NCBI GenBank assembly: GCA_945787595.1
Contig: CALZJV010000068.1
Location: 1-19,286, forward strand
From: an uncultured Desulfobacterales bacterium
GTDB taxonomy: Bacteria; Desulfobacterota; Desulfobacteria; Desulfobacterales; JAFDCJ01
Direction: 5' to 3'
DNA length: 19,286 bases
Shown: piece after piece, positions 7,025 to 14,642 of the stretch
Numbering within the stretch: the first letter of the stretch is position 1
How the letters are laid out: every line of letters starts with the position of its first letter
Translations under genes and position numbers: made by a program
The notes under the pieces: generated by a model
What the model was told of the DNA's origin: nothing
The model's input: only the letters and a program-made list of their open reading frames with translations
Database searches by the model: none

Positions 7025-7144
7025 ATGAAAAAGGTAATCAAGCTTGAAGGCATTTTGAAAGACAAGGATATCGATCTTAACTCCTTAAAAGAGTTCAAAC
7101 AGCAAACCTGGCAACACGTTGATCAGGAATTTAGCAATGGGTAG
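7025..7144 (+). CDS. Candidate 39-residue protein
   Basis: ATG 7025 opens 39 codons reading MKKVIKLEGILKDKDIDLNS and then LKEFKQQTWQHVDQEFSNG, ending in TAG at 7142. Composition is that of a real small soluble protein: charged, helical, one tryptophan. The N-terminal VIKLEGxLKD strand recalls short antitoxin-like proteins, but no toxin gene follows. There is no clear RBS. It could be a remnant of a toxin-antitoxin pair or an independent small protein. Confidence 0.4.
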   Translation: MKKVIKLEGILKDKDIDLNSLKEFKQQTWQHVDQEFSNG

Positions 7145-7651
7145 TTTTGTGACCGATAATATTTATTATCCCAAAGGTAGGTATTGATCATTTCAGCATC
7201 TACCACTGTATCAAGCCCTAGCCCGTTCAACGTGAGATTTCATCGTGCATTAAATTGGCAGCCGCATATAATTGATAGCACCAGCGGGAGGATATTCACC
7301 ATATAAGAGCCGGTAGGCTTGATTTTTAGCTTTTTTTAAAAAACCAGATTATCGCTATAAAATCACAGATAAACAAGCTAACTCTTTATTATTTTTCAAA
7401 ATTCCATTTGCAAATCGATGAGTTTTCGCATAGATTACACCCGCAAAGATTTTTCGGGTGTGGTTCGTCTTTGCTTTTCTAATTTCCAGATAGAAAATCG
7501 GTATTTAATTTTAATTCAACACGATAATTGCGGCGTCACTCGGCGAAGCTTGGGCGGGTTTGACGAACACGTCGTTCGATAAGCCGTCTGCGTCTGTCTG
7601 TGTCCGTCCGCGGCTAATGATTATTTTTAATTTAAATAAGGCATTGTCGAC
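7145..7651. other. Long gene-free region before the aldo/keto reductase
   Basis: AT-rich, with no recognisable gene on either strand. It contains one clear hairpin, ACACCCG (7437-7443) with CGGGTGT (7455-7461), around a T-rich loop, which may be a terminator or an operator. A GC-rich block of short CGTCTG-type repeats lies just before the gene start (about 7585-7612). The promoter of the aldo/keto reductase should be here, but I could not place it. Confidence 0.4.
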
Positions 7652-8449
7652 ATGACATTTTCCGAAAAAACCACCCTTGGCCGCACCGGCCTCAAGGTCG
7701 GTCGCCTGGGTATCTCATCGAGCTTCGGCGCTCCGGCCATGGCCTTCGAAGAAGCCTTTGAGCGGGGCTGCAATTATTTCACCTGGGGCACCTTCATCAA
7801 GGGCCGCTCCGGCGCCATGGGCACAGCGATCCGCAACCTCACCTCCGCCGGCAAACGCGACGATCTGGTGGTGGCCATGCTCACCTATGCCCACAACGCC
7901 TGGCTCACCGAGCATTTTTTCATCAAGGGCCTCGCGGCCGCCAATCTCGAATACGCCGATGTCCTGCTACTGGGCTGGTTTCCCAAGCGCCCACCTCAGA
8001 AGGTCATCGACGGGGCGCTGCAACTAAAGGAAAAGGGCCTAGTGCGCTTCATCGGCTTGACCAGCCACAACCGCAAGCTGTTTCCAGTGCTTAACCAGGA
8101 AGGCCTTTTCGACGTCTTTCACATCCGTTACAACGCCGCTCACCGCGGCGCGGAAACCGAAACATTTCCATTTCTTAGCGGCACAGACGACCCCGGTGTC
8201 GTCAGTTTCACGGCCACGGACTGGCAAAAGCTCCTCAAGCCGAAAAAGACGCCACCTGGCGAACGGTCCCTGACTGCTATGGAATGCTACCGTTTTGCCC
8301 TGTCAAATCCGGCGGTGGATGTGTGCATGATGGGGGCTAAAAGCATTGAGCAGGTGCGGGAGAATCTGGAGGTGTTGGAAAAAGGACCGCTAACGGGAAA
8401 AGAACTGGAGAGGGTGCAATTTGTCGGCAAGCATGTTTATGGAAAATGA
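7652..8449 (+). CDS. Aldo/keto reductase-like protein lacking the usual catalytic tetrad
   Basis: A 265-residue protein that opens with LGRTGLKVGRLGIS (residues 9-22) and keeps the TIM-barrel landmarks of the family: GCNYFTWG (39-46, where the family has G-x-N-x-x-DTA), LEYADVLLLGWF (99-110, where it has DLYxxH), KGLVRFIGLTSHN (about 132-145) and a C-terminal MMGAKSIEQVRENLE with MxGxxxxEQVxEN. The catalytic Asp and Tyr of DTAxxYG, the Lys of TK and the His of the QLH segment all appear to be replaced (YFTWGTF; LVVAMLTY; LLLGWF). It may bind ligand or cofactor without classical carbonyl reduction. Start 7652 has only a weak AAGG upstream. The gene is GC-richer than the flanking DNA, suggesting separate origin. 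A related gene starts at the left edge of the window. Confidence 0.8.
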   Translation: MTFSEKTTLGRTGLKVGRLGISSSFGAPAMAFEEAFERGCNYFTWGTFIKGRSGAMGTAIRNLTSAGKRDDLVVAMLTYAHNAWLTEHFFIKGLAAANLEYADVLLLGWFPKRPPQKVIDGALQLKEKGLVRFIGLTSHNRKLFPVLNQEGLFDVFHIRYNAAHRGAETETFPFLSGTDDPGVVSFTATDWQKLLKPKKTPPGERSLTAMECYRFALSNPAVDVCMMGAKSIEQVRENLEVLEKGPLTGKELERVQFVGKHVYGK

Positions 8450-8462
8450 TGGAGAAACCGTT

Positions 8463-8720
8463 ATGGCCACCGTTCAGCAGTTTTGTGAGGCCATCGACGT
8501 CAGCCTGTCAATCGGGCCGGATTTGATTGGGTTTTATAAAAAGGCAAATACTGTTAAAAAAGAAATAGGGGTGGAAGTAAATCAGGTTCAGCACTCCTAC
8601 GATTTACAAATCTCACCGCTTACCGATCGGCAGACAGGGATAGCCGGTAGTTTGATTGTCCTCCGTGATATTACCGCGTGCAGGGAGGCCGAGCAAGGGC
8701 GAGAACAACTGAGCGTTTAA
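8463..8720 (+). pseudogene. Fragment of a PAS-domain sensor protein
   Basis: The second half, HSYDLQISPLTDRQTGIAGS followed by LIVLRDITACREAEQ, is the C-terminal half of a PAS/PAC module as found just before the kinase core of 7TM sensor histidine kinases (consensus YDVRISPLxDRxGxLxGRLIVLRDITERKxAE). The first 40 residues do not look like PAS, and no kinase domain follows: the frame stops at 8720. ATG 8463 is preferred for its GGAG eight bases upstream; the frame is open back to 8421, overlapping the end of the aldo/keto reductase. The 85-residue product is likely a relic of a signalling gene, possibly still translated by coupling to the upstream gene. Confidence 0.6.
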
Positions 8721-8726
8721 AAACCG

Positions 8727-9302
8727 ATGGATTTGGCTAAACTCCCCAGGCACCCACTGATCATCGTGGCATCTTTGCTGTTTCTTGTTGTCACCGGCGC
8801 GACATGTTCGGCAGCGGAGTGCGATCAATTCGTGTCCTGGGTGGCCCCGGCCAAAAATGCATACCAAAAAACGCATCGAATCTATCCTGTGCCGGAAATT
8901 TATAAAGAGCTCGCCGCCCGCTATATGCCCCGGATTTGGGTACACCCCGAAAGCTGGCAACCCATTGACTTCGACGATTATCTCGCTAATTCTCGACTGG
9001 TGCGCACGTCCGACCGGAAAGTGCTTATAGCGGCACCCGGCGTCCAGGACATGATCGCGCTGAATTACGAAGAACAGTGTGCCGCGCACCTCGAAGCAGA
9101 CGAGGTCCCGCCGCACAATCCTGCGCCGATATACATCCAGGTGTTTCAGGACGAGAACCCAGCCGATGCGACCCATCAATGGACCTACATTAAATACAAC
9201 CTGGTTTTTGACTGGAGCGGCCTGGCGGCAGAAATCAGCTGGTTGACTTTGCAGCCATGGGGTTTTGGCGCGCCGGAGACATTCAATTGTTGCAGCAGCT
9301 AA
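8727..9302 (+). CDS. Secreted protein of unknown function, probably truncated by a frameshift
   Basis: The frame encodes 191 residues with an N-terminal signal peptide (hydrophobic core LIIVASLLFLVVTGA; likely cleavage after CSAA), then RYMPRIWVHPESWQPIDFDD and YLANSRLV, which recalls the N-terminus of Vps62-like (DUF946-type) proteins, and WTYIKYNLVFDWSG. The last dozen residues (PWGFGAPETFNCCSS) look out of frame, because the next frame over is coding-like from about 9240 to a TGA at 9431. The true product was thus probably longer. No clear RBS. It lies 3 bases behind the PAS fragment and just before the BtuF-like gene. The Vps62 resemblance is weak and from memory. Confidence 0.55.
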   Translation: MDLAKLPRHPLIIVASLLFLVVTGATCSAAECDQFVSWVAPAKNAYQKTHRIYPVPEIYKELAARYMPRIWVHPESWQPIDFDDYLANSRLVRTSDRKVLIAAPGVQDMIALNYEEQCAAHLEADEVPPHNPAPIYIQVFQDENPADATHQWTYIKYNLVFDWSGLAAEISWLTLQPWGFGAPETFNCCSS

Positions 9303-9433
9303 AACCGTTCATCGCAGATAAAAATGATATGCATGCAACCGATTGGAAGGCAATGGTCAGTTTTATGCGCAAGCGCCTGGCGTCGGCAATATCAAACCGG
9401 TTGGATTTCAAGTCCAGACTCCGTGGCCGGTGA
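9240..9433 (+). pseudogene. Shifted-frame 3' part of the secreted protein gene
   Basis: In the frame different from the upstream gene, the sequence reads NQLVDFAAMGFWRAGDIQLL, then QQLKPFIADKNDMHATDWKA, then MVSFMRKRLASAISNR and ends in TGA at 9431-9433. The composition is helical and protein-like, and it starts where the upstream frame becomes nonsensical, so an indel around 9240 is likely. The TGA lies eight bases before the ATG of the BtuF-like gene, suggesting the two were once a unit. Confidence 0.5.
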
Positions 9434-9441
9434 ATTACTGA

Positions 9442-10290
9442 ATGTCGGAATCAGAGAGCCCCATGACTGAAATAAGAAAATTTCCGAGAAGAATCGTCTC
9501 TCTGACTCCTTCGTTGACTGAGACTTTATTCGCCCTTGAATTGGGTCATCGAGTCGTCGGAGTTACGGACAGTTGTGACTATCCGGCGGTGGTCAAGGAT
9601 TGCCCGCATGTCGCTTGCTGGTTCGATCCGGATTTGGAAAAATTGGCTGCGCTGAAACCTGATCTAGTCTTAGGTTTGCAAACTGCTCACAACCAATTCA
9701 AGCTCAGACTGGAATCGGAAGGAATCCGTGTTATTCTTGTAAATCCGATCACTGTTAATGAGGCCATAACCGATATTGCCCGGTTAGGTAAAATGCTGGC
9801 AGTGCGTCGACCATCGGAAATCCTGGTGGACAACCTGCGCTCCCGTTTGTGCGGACTGGATAACAGGGTCAGCGCTATTAAGATAGAAAGCAAGCCTACC
9901 GTTTGCCGTATCCTGGACATTGAAGATGGCCTGTTTTACGTCGCCGGACCACTATCCTTCCAATACGACATCATCTCACGGGCCGGTGGTCAAAATGTGA
10001 CGAGCTCAATTCAAGAAGCCTATCCCAAAATCACATTGACTCAGCTACGGCAATGGAATCCACAGGTGGTCTTTAATTGTGGATTCGATCTCAACTCCTT
10101 ACCGGTCGTCGTGAATAAACCTGAATGGCGGTCGCTCAAAGCCGTGCAGTCTGGCAATGTGTTCAGGTTTGACTGCAGCTTAACCTGCCGCACGGGGCCC
10201 CGGATCGTCGACATGGTGGAACTATTATTCAATACACTCTACGGATATGAAAATAGAGAAAAAGTCGAACCAAGATTCGATCCGAAGTAA
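9442..10290 (+). CDS. BtuF-like periplasmic-binding-fold protein (Peripla_BP_2), no signal peptide
   Basis: A complete 282-residue protein of the helical-backbone metal-receptor family (cobalamin/siderophore-binding proteins of ABC importers). Landmarks: PRRIVSLTPSLTETLFALEL (15-34), GVTDSCDYP (40-48), a WFDPDLEKLAALKPDLVLGL segment, GIRVILVNPITVNEAITDIA, and AGGQNV plus QLRQWNPQVVF near the end. BtuF-type proteins bind corrinoids outside the cytoplasmic membrane, but this one has no signal peptide: MSESESPMTEIRKF leads directly into the fold. A second ATG at 9463 would not add one either. The RBS GGTGA supports 9442. No BtuC or BtuD gene lies nearby. It may be a cytosolic corrinoid- or metal-binding protein, or one with a lost leader. 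Confidence 0.82.
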   Translation: MSESESPMTEIRKFPRRIVSLTPSLTETLFALELGHRVVGVTDSCDYPAVVKDCPHVACWFDPDLEKLAALKPDLVLGLQTAHNQFKLRLESEGIRVILVNPITVNEAITDIARLGKMLAVRRPSEILVDNLRSRLCGLDNRVSAIKIESKPTVCRILDIEDGLFYVAGPLSFQYDIISRAGGQNVTSSIQEAYPKITLTQLRQWNPQVVFNCGFDLNSLPVVVNKPEWRSLKAVQSGNVFRFDCSLTCRTGPRIVDMVELLFNTLYGYENREKVEPRFDPK

Positions 10291-10357
10291 ACGTTCTGAC
10301 CGAACAATATTTGCATCATCCCGTTGAAATATAGCGAACGGGGTATATGTTTAGGCC

Positions 10358-11239
10358 ATGAAAAAGCTCATCTTATCCATTTGTCTCCTGTTAATAGTAA
10401 AGGGATGTGGCCCTCAATTGATATACCCGAATCTGGAATGGCTGATTCCTTTTTATGTGGACGATTACATTTCATTGAATCGGGAACAGAGCAGCCTGCT
10501 GGAAAAGCAGCTTATGCGGGTGCTGGACTGGCACTGCCGCACCCAGCTTCCGGTCTATGCCCAATTACTAAGGGAAATGGCCAAAGATTTCAAAGACCCC
10601 CGCCAATCCGTCAGCTACGAGAGATTACAATATTATTTCAACCAATCTATGAAACACTGGCGGCAATTGTTGAAACAAATCGGACCGGAAATAGCTGAAA
10701 TATTAGCGACTGCATCAGATGAACAGCTGGCGGAGCTGTTTCAGAATATAGAGAAGCGAAACAATAAATTTAAATCCGAATATGTTGATGTCTCGCTGGA
10801 GAAATTGGAAGAAAAGCGCAAGGAACGGATCTCAAAGGATATTAAACACTGGATATCTCGCCTGACGCCCGAACAGAAGCAGGCTGTATCTGACTGGAGC
10901 GATCAACTCATGCCGCTCGCCGCCGACGGACTGAGGAATCGTGAAAGGGTTTTAAGTGAATTTCAAAACCTGCTTACAAGGCGGAGACATGACTCTGGTT
11001 TTAGAGAGGCTTTCGTAACACTTCTGGTTAATCTCGATCAAATGAGAATACCAGAATATCAGCAGAAGATTGATTACAACACTGACATAACCATAAAATT
11101 GTTAATGGAAATAAGCCGGCTGCTGAATCCCGCCCAGCATGCGTATCTATTGAAACGCATTGGCTCCCTGGCGGCAGATCTTGATAGACTCAGCTGTGAT
11201 CCGGTTCAGATAAAGTCAAAGGGGTATAAAGGAAAATAA
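10358..11239 (+). CDS. DUF6279-type lipoprotein
   Basis: A 293-residue protein beginning MKKLILSICLLLIVKGCGPQ: a lipoprotein signal with lipobox VKGC (Cys17). The mature part starts LIYPNLEWLIPFYVDDYISL (21-40), followed by QSSLLEKQL and DWHCRTQLPVYAQLL, the pattern of DUF6279 lipoproteins (YxNLDWLxxxxVDDYxxL...WHRxxELPxYA). The remainder is helical and highly charged, with coiled-coil-like segments. Function is unknown; it is expected to sit on a membrane facing the periplasm. ATG 10358 is chosen because it starts the signal peptide; the RBS is weak. It lies 67 bp downstream of the BtuF-like gene. Confidence 0.82.
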   Translation: MKKLILSICLLLIVKGCGPQLIYPNLEWLIPFYVDDYISLNREQSSLLEKQLMRVLDWHCRTQLPVYAQLLREMAKDFKDPRQSVSYERLQYYFNQSMKHWRQLLKQIGPEIAEILATASDEQLAELFQNIEKRNNKFKSEYVDVSLEKLEEKRKERISKDIKHWISRLTPEQKQAVSDWSDQLMPLAADGLRNRERVLSEFQNLLTRRRHDSGFREAFVTLLVNLDQMRIPEYQQKIDYNTDITIKLLMEISRLLNPAQHAYLLKRIGSLAADLDRLSCDPVQIKSKGYKGK

Positions 11240-11385
11240 ACTTTGATATGCTGTTGACTGTGTTCACCAACTTCACCAAGATGCTTCCAGATCCTGCAAT
11301 TTATTTCCATCTGAAGTATTTCCAATTCAAGATAAATCGTAGATTTATCAGCAGGAAGGATTTTCTTGGCTGGCGTTAGGACGCG

Positions 11386-11685
11386 TTAATCACGAATTCT
11401 GCGAATTTCAAAAACCACCGGATTAAATGCGTCAGGGCAGGCGTGGGTTGAGACGTCCTTGTTTTTTTTTAACCAGGGAAAGTCGGCCCCATAACGCAAG
11501 GCAAAAACTTTGGGCATGAAGCTATAAAGAGCGCTTAGACAAATCCTGCCCTGAATCGTCTCGCCGTCGAATATGACAACGTCACCCACCTGATGGCAGA
11601 ATTCGCACCTCCCTTTCTGGCTCACGACTTTGACTTCTATGCGATACCCCCCATCGTCGAAACAGCCATTGGTTTTGTCGATCAT
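11386..11685 (-). CDS. TIGR04076 family protein
   Basis: A 99-residue protein with the layout of TIGR04076 proteins: VKVVSQKGRCEFCHQVGDVV (18-37), IQGRICLSALYSFMPKVFAL (a G-x-x-C-x-x-A core), then RYGADFPWLKKN, and a final ACPDAFNPVVFEIRRIRD. The family is common in anaerobes such as delta-proteobacteria, clostridia and archaea; its function is unknown. Cys27 and Cys30 form a CxxC, and further conserved cysteines (near 49 and 83) could bind metal. An excellent RBS (GGAGGTGTTCAT before ATG) fixes the start. It is convergent with the DUF6279 gene, with about 145 bp between them. Confidence 0.85.
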   Translation of the reverse strand: MIDKTNGCFDDGGYRIEVKVVSQKGRCEFCHQVGDVVIFDGETIQGRICLSALYSFMPKVFALRYGADFPWLKKNKDVSTHACPDAFNPVVFEIRRIRD

Positions 11686-11806
11686 ATGAACACCTCCAAT
11701 TTATGAGTTTTGCCGAATACTATGATCAGATTTTTACTATCTTTCGTACTTTTGTTCATGCAGCTATTGGGTTTACCAGAGACTACGCAACACGAAACGT
11801 TCATTT

Positions 11807-12346
11807 TTATATTGCTTCAAATGATTGAATCACCGAATCGAAATCAGTTTTGTTCTTCGAAAATTTTGATTTCAAACTCCATAACAGCATTTGATGGAAA
11901 TGATTTTCAGTCTCTAAAGTTACATGCCAATAAATGATGTTCAGACCATCCATACTTCCTTTCAATTGGCAGCGTAAAGCAGGGGTATCCCCAATATCAA
12001 GGAGTTCCAGGTTCGATTCATGATAGTTTTTCAGCCCTGGCTTAATCATTGATCTAGTTAATTCGCTATGTTCTTCCAACGAGATATCATCAAAATCCAT
12101 TTTATTCTCAGAGATAATAATGGTATATGCTTCTTTGAAAGAATTACCCATCTGCAAATCAGCGACATCGTTCAAATCGCTTCTTTGCGACCAGCTTGCC
12201 GGCATTATCACCGAAAAGGATTGATCTAAAAATTCAACTTTCTGTGGCTGAGTCGGCAGAAAGTTGCAAGCTACAAAACTCGAAAACACCGCAATCACCA
12301 AAATTAGTCTAATACTGCATCCCTTCTTTACATCAACTTTTCTCAT
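11807..12346 (-). CDS. Lipoprotein with PsbP/DcrB-like domain
   Basis: A 179-residue protein. The N-terminus (RLILVIAVFSSFVAC) is a lipoprotein signal with lipobox FVAC. The mature part, starting near FLDQSFSVIMPASWSQRSDL, follows the beta-alpha-beta pattern of Mog1p/PsbP-like domains (also DcrB and DUF1795 proteins): an FSVxxPxxW strand, a central polar helix (LEEHSELTRSMIKPGLKNYH) and a final helix FDSVIQSFEAI. These small lipoproteins are widespread and poorly understood. RBS GGGAGGATTTTA before ATG 12346 is strong. Transcribed away from the peroxiredoxin, sharing an AT-rich 400-bp upstream region. Confidence 0.75.
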   Translation of the reverse strand: MRKVDVKKGCSIRLILVIAVFSSFVACNFLPTQPQKVEFLDQSFSVIMPASWSQRSDLNDVADLQMGNSFKEAYTIIISENKMDFDDISLEEHSELTRSMIKPGLKNYHESNLELLDIGDTPALRCQLKGSMDGLNIIYWHVTLETENHFHQMLLWSLKSKFSKNKTDFDSVIQSFEAI

Positions 12347-12751
12347 TAAAATCCTCCCAAATAATACAGCTATTTAATCCCGTTGATATCTTTTCGCTTT
12401 TGTACATATTTTCTCATATAAAATACCAAAATGTAAAATGAAAAATCCTAACCATTTGAAATAATACTAAATTAAGTTTTATATAAAAGCTTAGACCAAC
12501 ATTGATAAAAAGACAAGAGACACCATTGTTAAATTGATGAAAAGATCGACCAAGCAGCATGGTCTTTTACTGAATATCCCCTTTTAACGATTTTCGGTTT
12601 CGGCCCCTAGGGGATATGTGCAAATTTACGGTTGAATTTTGTAAGAGAGTTTTGTTAATAATTGAAAGGCGAAATGAAGGCGATCTTAATAATTTTATAT
12701 GTCCCCTTTAAGGCCGATCGCTACAAAATGCAAAAACAGAAAGGAATTACC
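12347..12751. promoter_or_regulatory. AT-rich divergent promoter region with inverted repeat
   Basis: The region must carry promoters for the lipoprotein (minus) and the peroxiredoxin (plus). A perfect 8-bp inverted repeat, ATATCCCC (12574-12581) with GGGGATAT (12610-12617), encloses the palindrome CCCCTAGGGG (12604-12613). It could be an operator or an RNA hairpin. A weak TTGAAT (12632-12637) with a poor -10 follows. No gene fits here. Confidence 0.4.
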
Positions 12752-13216
12752 ATGGCAATTCAAGAGGGCAAGACCGCACCGGAATTCACACTGCCGGATC
12801 AAAACGGCAACAAGGTGGCCTTGAAAGACTTCATGGGCCAAAACATCATCCTCTACTTTTACCCCAAGGACGATACACCCGGGTGAACCAAAGAAGCCCA
12901 GGGATTCCGTGACCTGATGGGTGAATTCCAGAAAAGAGATATCGTCATTTTGGGTATCTCGCCGGACAGCGAGATCTCACACCGTAAGTTCATCGAAAAA
13001 TTCGATATTCCGTTCACATTGCTGTGCGACCCCGAAAAAAAGGTGATGACGCAGTACGAAGCCTTCGGTGAGAAAAATATGTACGGCAAGGTTGTTTTGG
13101 GCGTCATCCGGTCCACGGTTTGGGTCGGACCGGATGGAAAAATAAAAAAACACTGGCGTAAGGTGACCAATGCGGCCGAGCATCCACAAAAGGTGCTGGA
13201 AGCCGTGCAGGCGTGA
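12752..13216 (+). CDS. bcp: Selenocysteine-containing BCP-type peroxiredoxin (TGA 12884-12886 read as Sec)
   Basis: Read through one in-frame TGA, the gene encodes 154 residues with every mark of the bacterioferritin comigratory protein/PrxQ class of peroxiredoxins: APEFTLPDQNGNKVALKDF, ILYFYPKDDTPG, then residue 45 = TGA, then TKEAQGFRDL, VILGISPDSEISHRKFIEKF, FTLLCDPEKKVMTQY and VGPDGKIKKHWRKV. The TGA falls exactly on the peroxidatic cysteine of the PGCTxEA motif, and both sides stay intact over the full family length, so selenocysteine is the natural reading. The resolving cysteine of two-Cys BCPs (residue 50 in E. coli) is Gln here, a 1-Cys arrangement. The enzyme would reduce hydroperoxides with thioredoxin or another thiol. 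ATG 12752 has AAAGGA upstream. A downstream hairpin fits a bacterial SECIS. Confidence 0.88.
12896..12922 (+). promoter_or_regulatory. Predicted bacterial SECIS hairpin
   Basis: Within the coding region just after the TGA, CAGG (12899-12902) pairs with CCTG (12913-12916) around the loop GATTCCGTGA; GCC (12896-12898) can pair with GGT (12920-12922) across a 3-base bulge. The apical loop is centred about 21 bases downstream of the TGA, in the range expected for SelB-binding elements. The structure was folded by eye. Confidence 0.45.
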
Positions 13217-13333
13217 CCTGACCTGTGATCTGATACTCGACCATAATCCGGCAGAATTGCACGAATTTAATACACGGGTATTGAAACAGGCTTTACGAAG
13301 AAACGGCATTCGAGAAGGCTACCAAGTAGAGAA

Positions 13334-13522
13334 ATGGATGCCACTGAGGCCTGCATGGCCAGCCAATGGCTGGGAATAAAGCATGCGATACCCTGCCATC
13401 ACGACAATGCCGAGTTACCCGAGATTGTTAAGTTTAAAAAGCTGCTGACTGATGCAAGAGAAATAAATCCCAATGCGCCTCTACCGGTCGTATTAGAACC
13501 GGGTGAAACTTTATCAATTTAA
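13334..13522 (+). pseudogene. C-terminal tail of a metallo-beta-lactamase-fold hydrolase
   Basis: The frame encodes MDATEACMASQWLGIKHAIP, then CHHDNAELPEIVKFKKLL and a final VVLEPGETLSI. This is the C-terminal part of UPF0173-type metal-dependent hydrolases, where a TMxxxEAAxAxKxLxxKxxIPxHY segment carries a metal-binding histidine. The other five-sixths of the gene are absent: upstream DNA (13217-13333) is in a different frame and unrelated. There is no RBS. The sequence 13225-13340 in another frame (ILDHNPAELHEFN...) may be debris of yet another gene that I cannot identify. Confidence 0.6.
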
Positions 13523-13671
13523 TGTGTTGCGGGTGCTGCTGTGGAATGCTAATGCTAAGGACTCACAAAACCATTAGATTTTGGGGCCTATATCTTTTTT
13601 GCAGCAGCGGACAGGGTCACATGCGAAGGATATCTGACAATAATCAAATTTCATGAGAAGGAGTTGCAGAC

Positions 13672-14640
13672 ATGCCAATATCGAATGATATCAAAGAAGG
13701 ATTGGCTCTCTTCGAGGCCCATTATCGGGCCCGTTTTGGATCCGTACAATTGGAAACCGAGGAAACGGATGCGGGGAGAACCTATGGGTATCGACTGATT
13801 TCCGAACAACTCCGTACGGGAAATAACCCCAGGATCTTCCACTATGGGATTAAGACAAATGATGTCATTGTCCTAACCCACGGGCTATCCGACTCGCCAT
13901 ACTATGTTGAAGCGATTGGAAGGCGATTTTTTGCTGAAGGGGCCAATGTTATTTTGCCGCTTTTGCCCGCGCATGGGCTCAGGGACCCTGATAAGGCCAT
14001 GGAAGATCCTGAATTAGATTCGAAATGGAAAGCCACCGTTGACAATGCCGTAGAGGCGGCCGGCAAGTTAGGCGCGAGGATCTCGCTGGGAGGCTTTTCC
14101 ACTGGAGGGGCCTTGAGCCTCAACAAAATCCTGCGTCAGCCCGATTCAACTCAGGGCGGGTTGTTCTTATTTTCCTCGGCACTGGACCTCGGCCTGGCAG
14201 ATGAGGCCGCAAGGTTTGGATTCATCCAATCCATAGTCCGTATGATCGACGGCACCATCAATGGTATCGGCAAGGACCCGTACAAGTATCCTGTGTTGCC
14301 CAAATTTGCCGGCGTTGAGCTTTCGCAGATCATTCAGGAAAATTGGCGACTATGCAAAGATCGGATAATCTCGCAACCGGTTTTCGCTGCACATTCCATG
14401 CATGACAAAACGGTGGAAATTAAAGGTGTGCTGGATTTTCTGCAAAACCATGTCAAAAAGGGCATCGCCTTTATCATCGCGCAACAGGTTTCACACTCCA
14501 GCCTCGTGCTTGAAAATGATATCGAGTTGGATGACGTTCCCGGAGCCCCGGACATTGATAAACCAAAAGCCAACCCCTGGTTCCAATGGATGATGGATGA
14601 TACGATTCGTTTTTTTAAAGAAAACGTCGTGAAAAATTAA
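13672..14640 (+). CDS. Alpha/beta hydrolase (carboxylesterase/lysophospholipase type)
   Basis: A complete 322-residue serine hydrolase. The oxyanion-hole motif is VLTHGLSDSP (67-76), the nucleophile elbow is GGFSTGG with Ser143, and the acid and base of the triad are most likely Asp245 (HSMHDKTV) and His275 (QQVSHSSLVL). The insertion between residues 170 and 235 would form the lid. It resembles carboxylesterases and monoacylglycerol lipases of the Hydrolase_4 group; substrate is unknown. It has no signal peptide, so it is probably cytosolic. RBS AAGGAG seven bases before ATG 13672 supports the start. It stands alone; directly behind its stop lies the tail of a second alpha/beta hydrolase. 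Confidence 0.87.
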   Translation: MPISNDIKEGLALFEAHYRARFGSVQLETEETDAGRTYGYRLISEQLRTGNNPRIFHYGIKTNDVIVLTHGLSDSPYYVEAIGRRFFAEGANVILPLLPAHGLRDPDKAMEDPELDSKWKATVDNAVEAAGKLGARISLGGFSTGGALSLNKILRQPDSTQGGLFLFSSALDLGLADEAARFGFIQSIVRMIDGTINGIGKDPYKYPVLPKFAGVELSQIIQENWRLCKDRIISQPVFAAHSMHDKTVEIKGVLDFLQNHVKKGIAFIIAQQVSHSSLVLENDIELDDVPGAPDIDKPKANPWFQWMMDDTIRFFKENVVKN

Positions 14641-14642
14641 CA

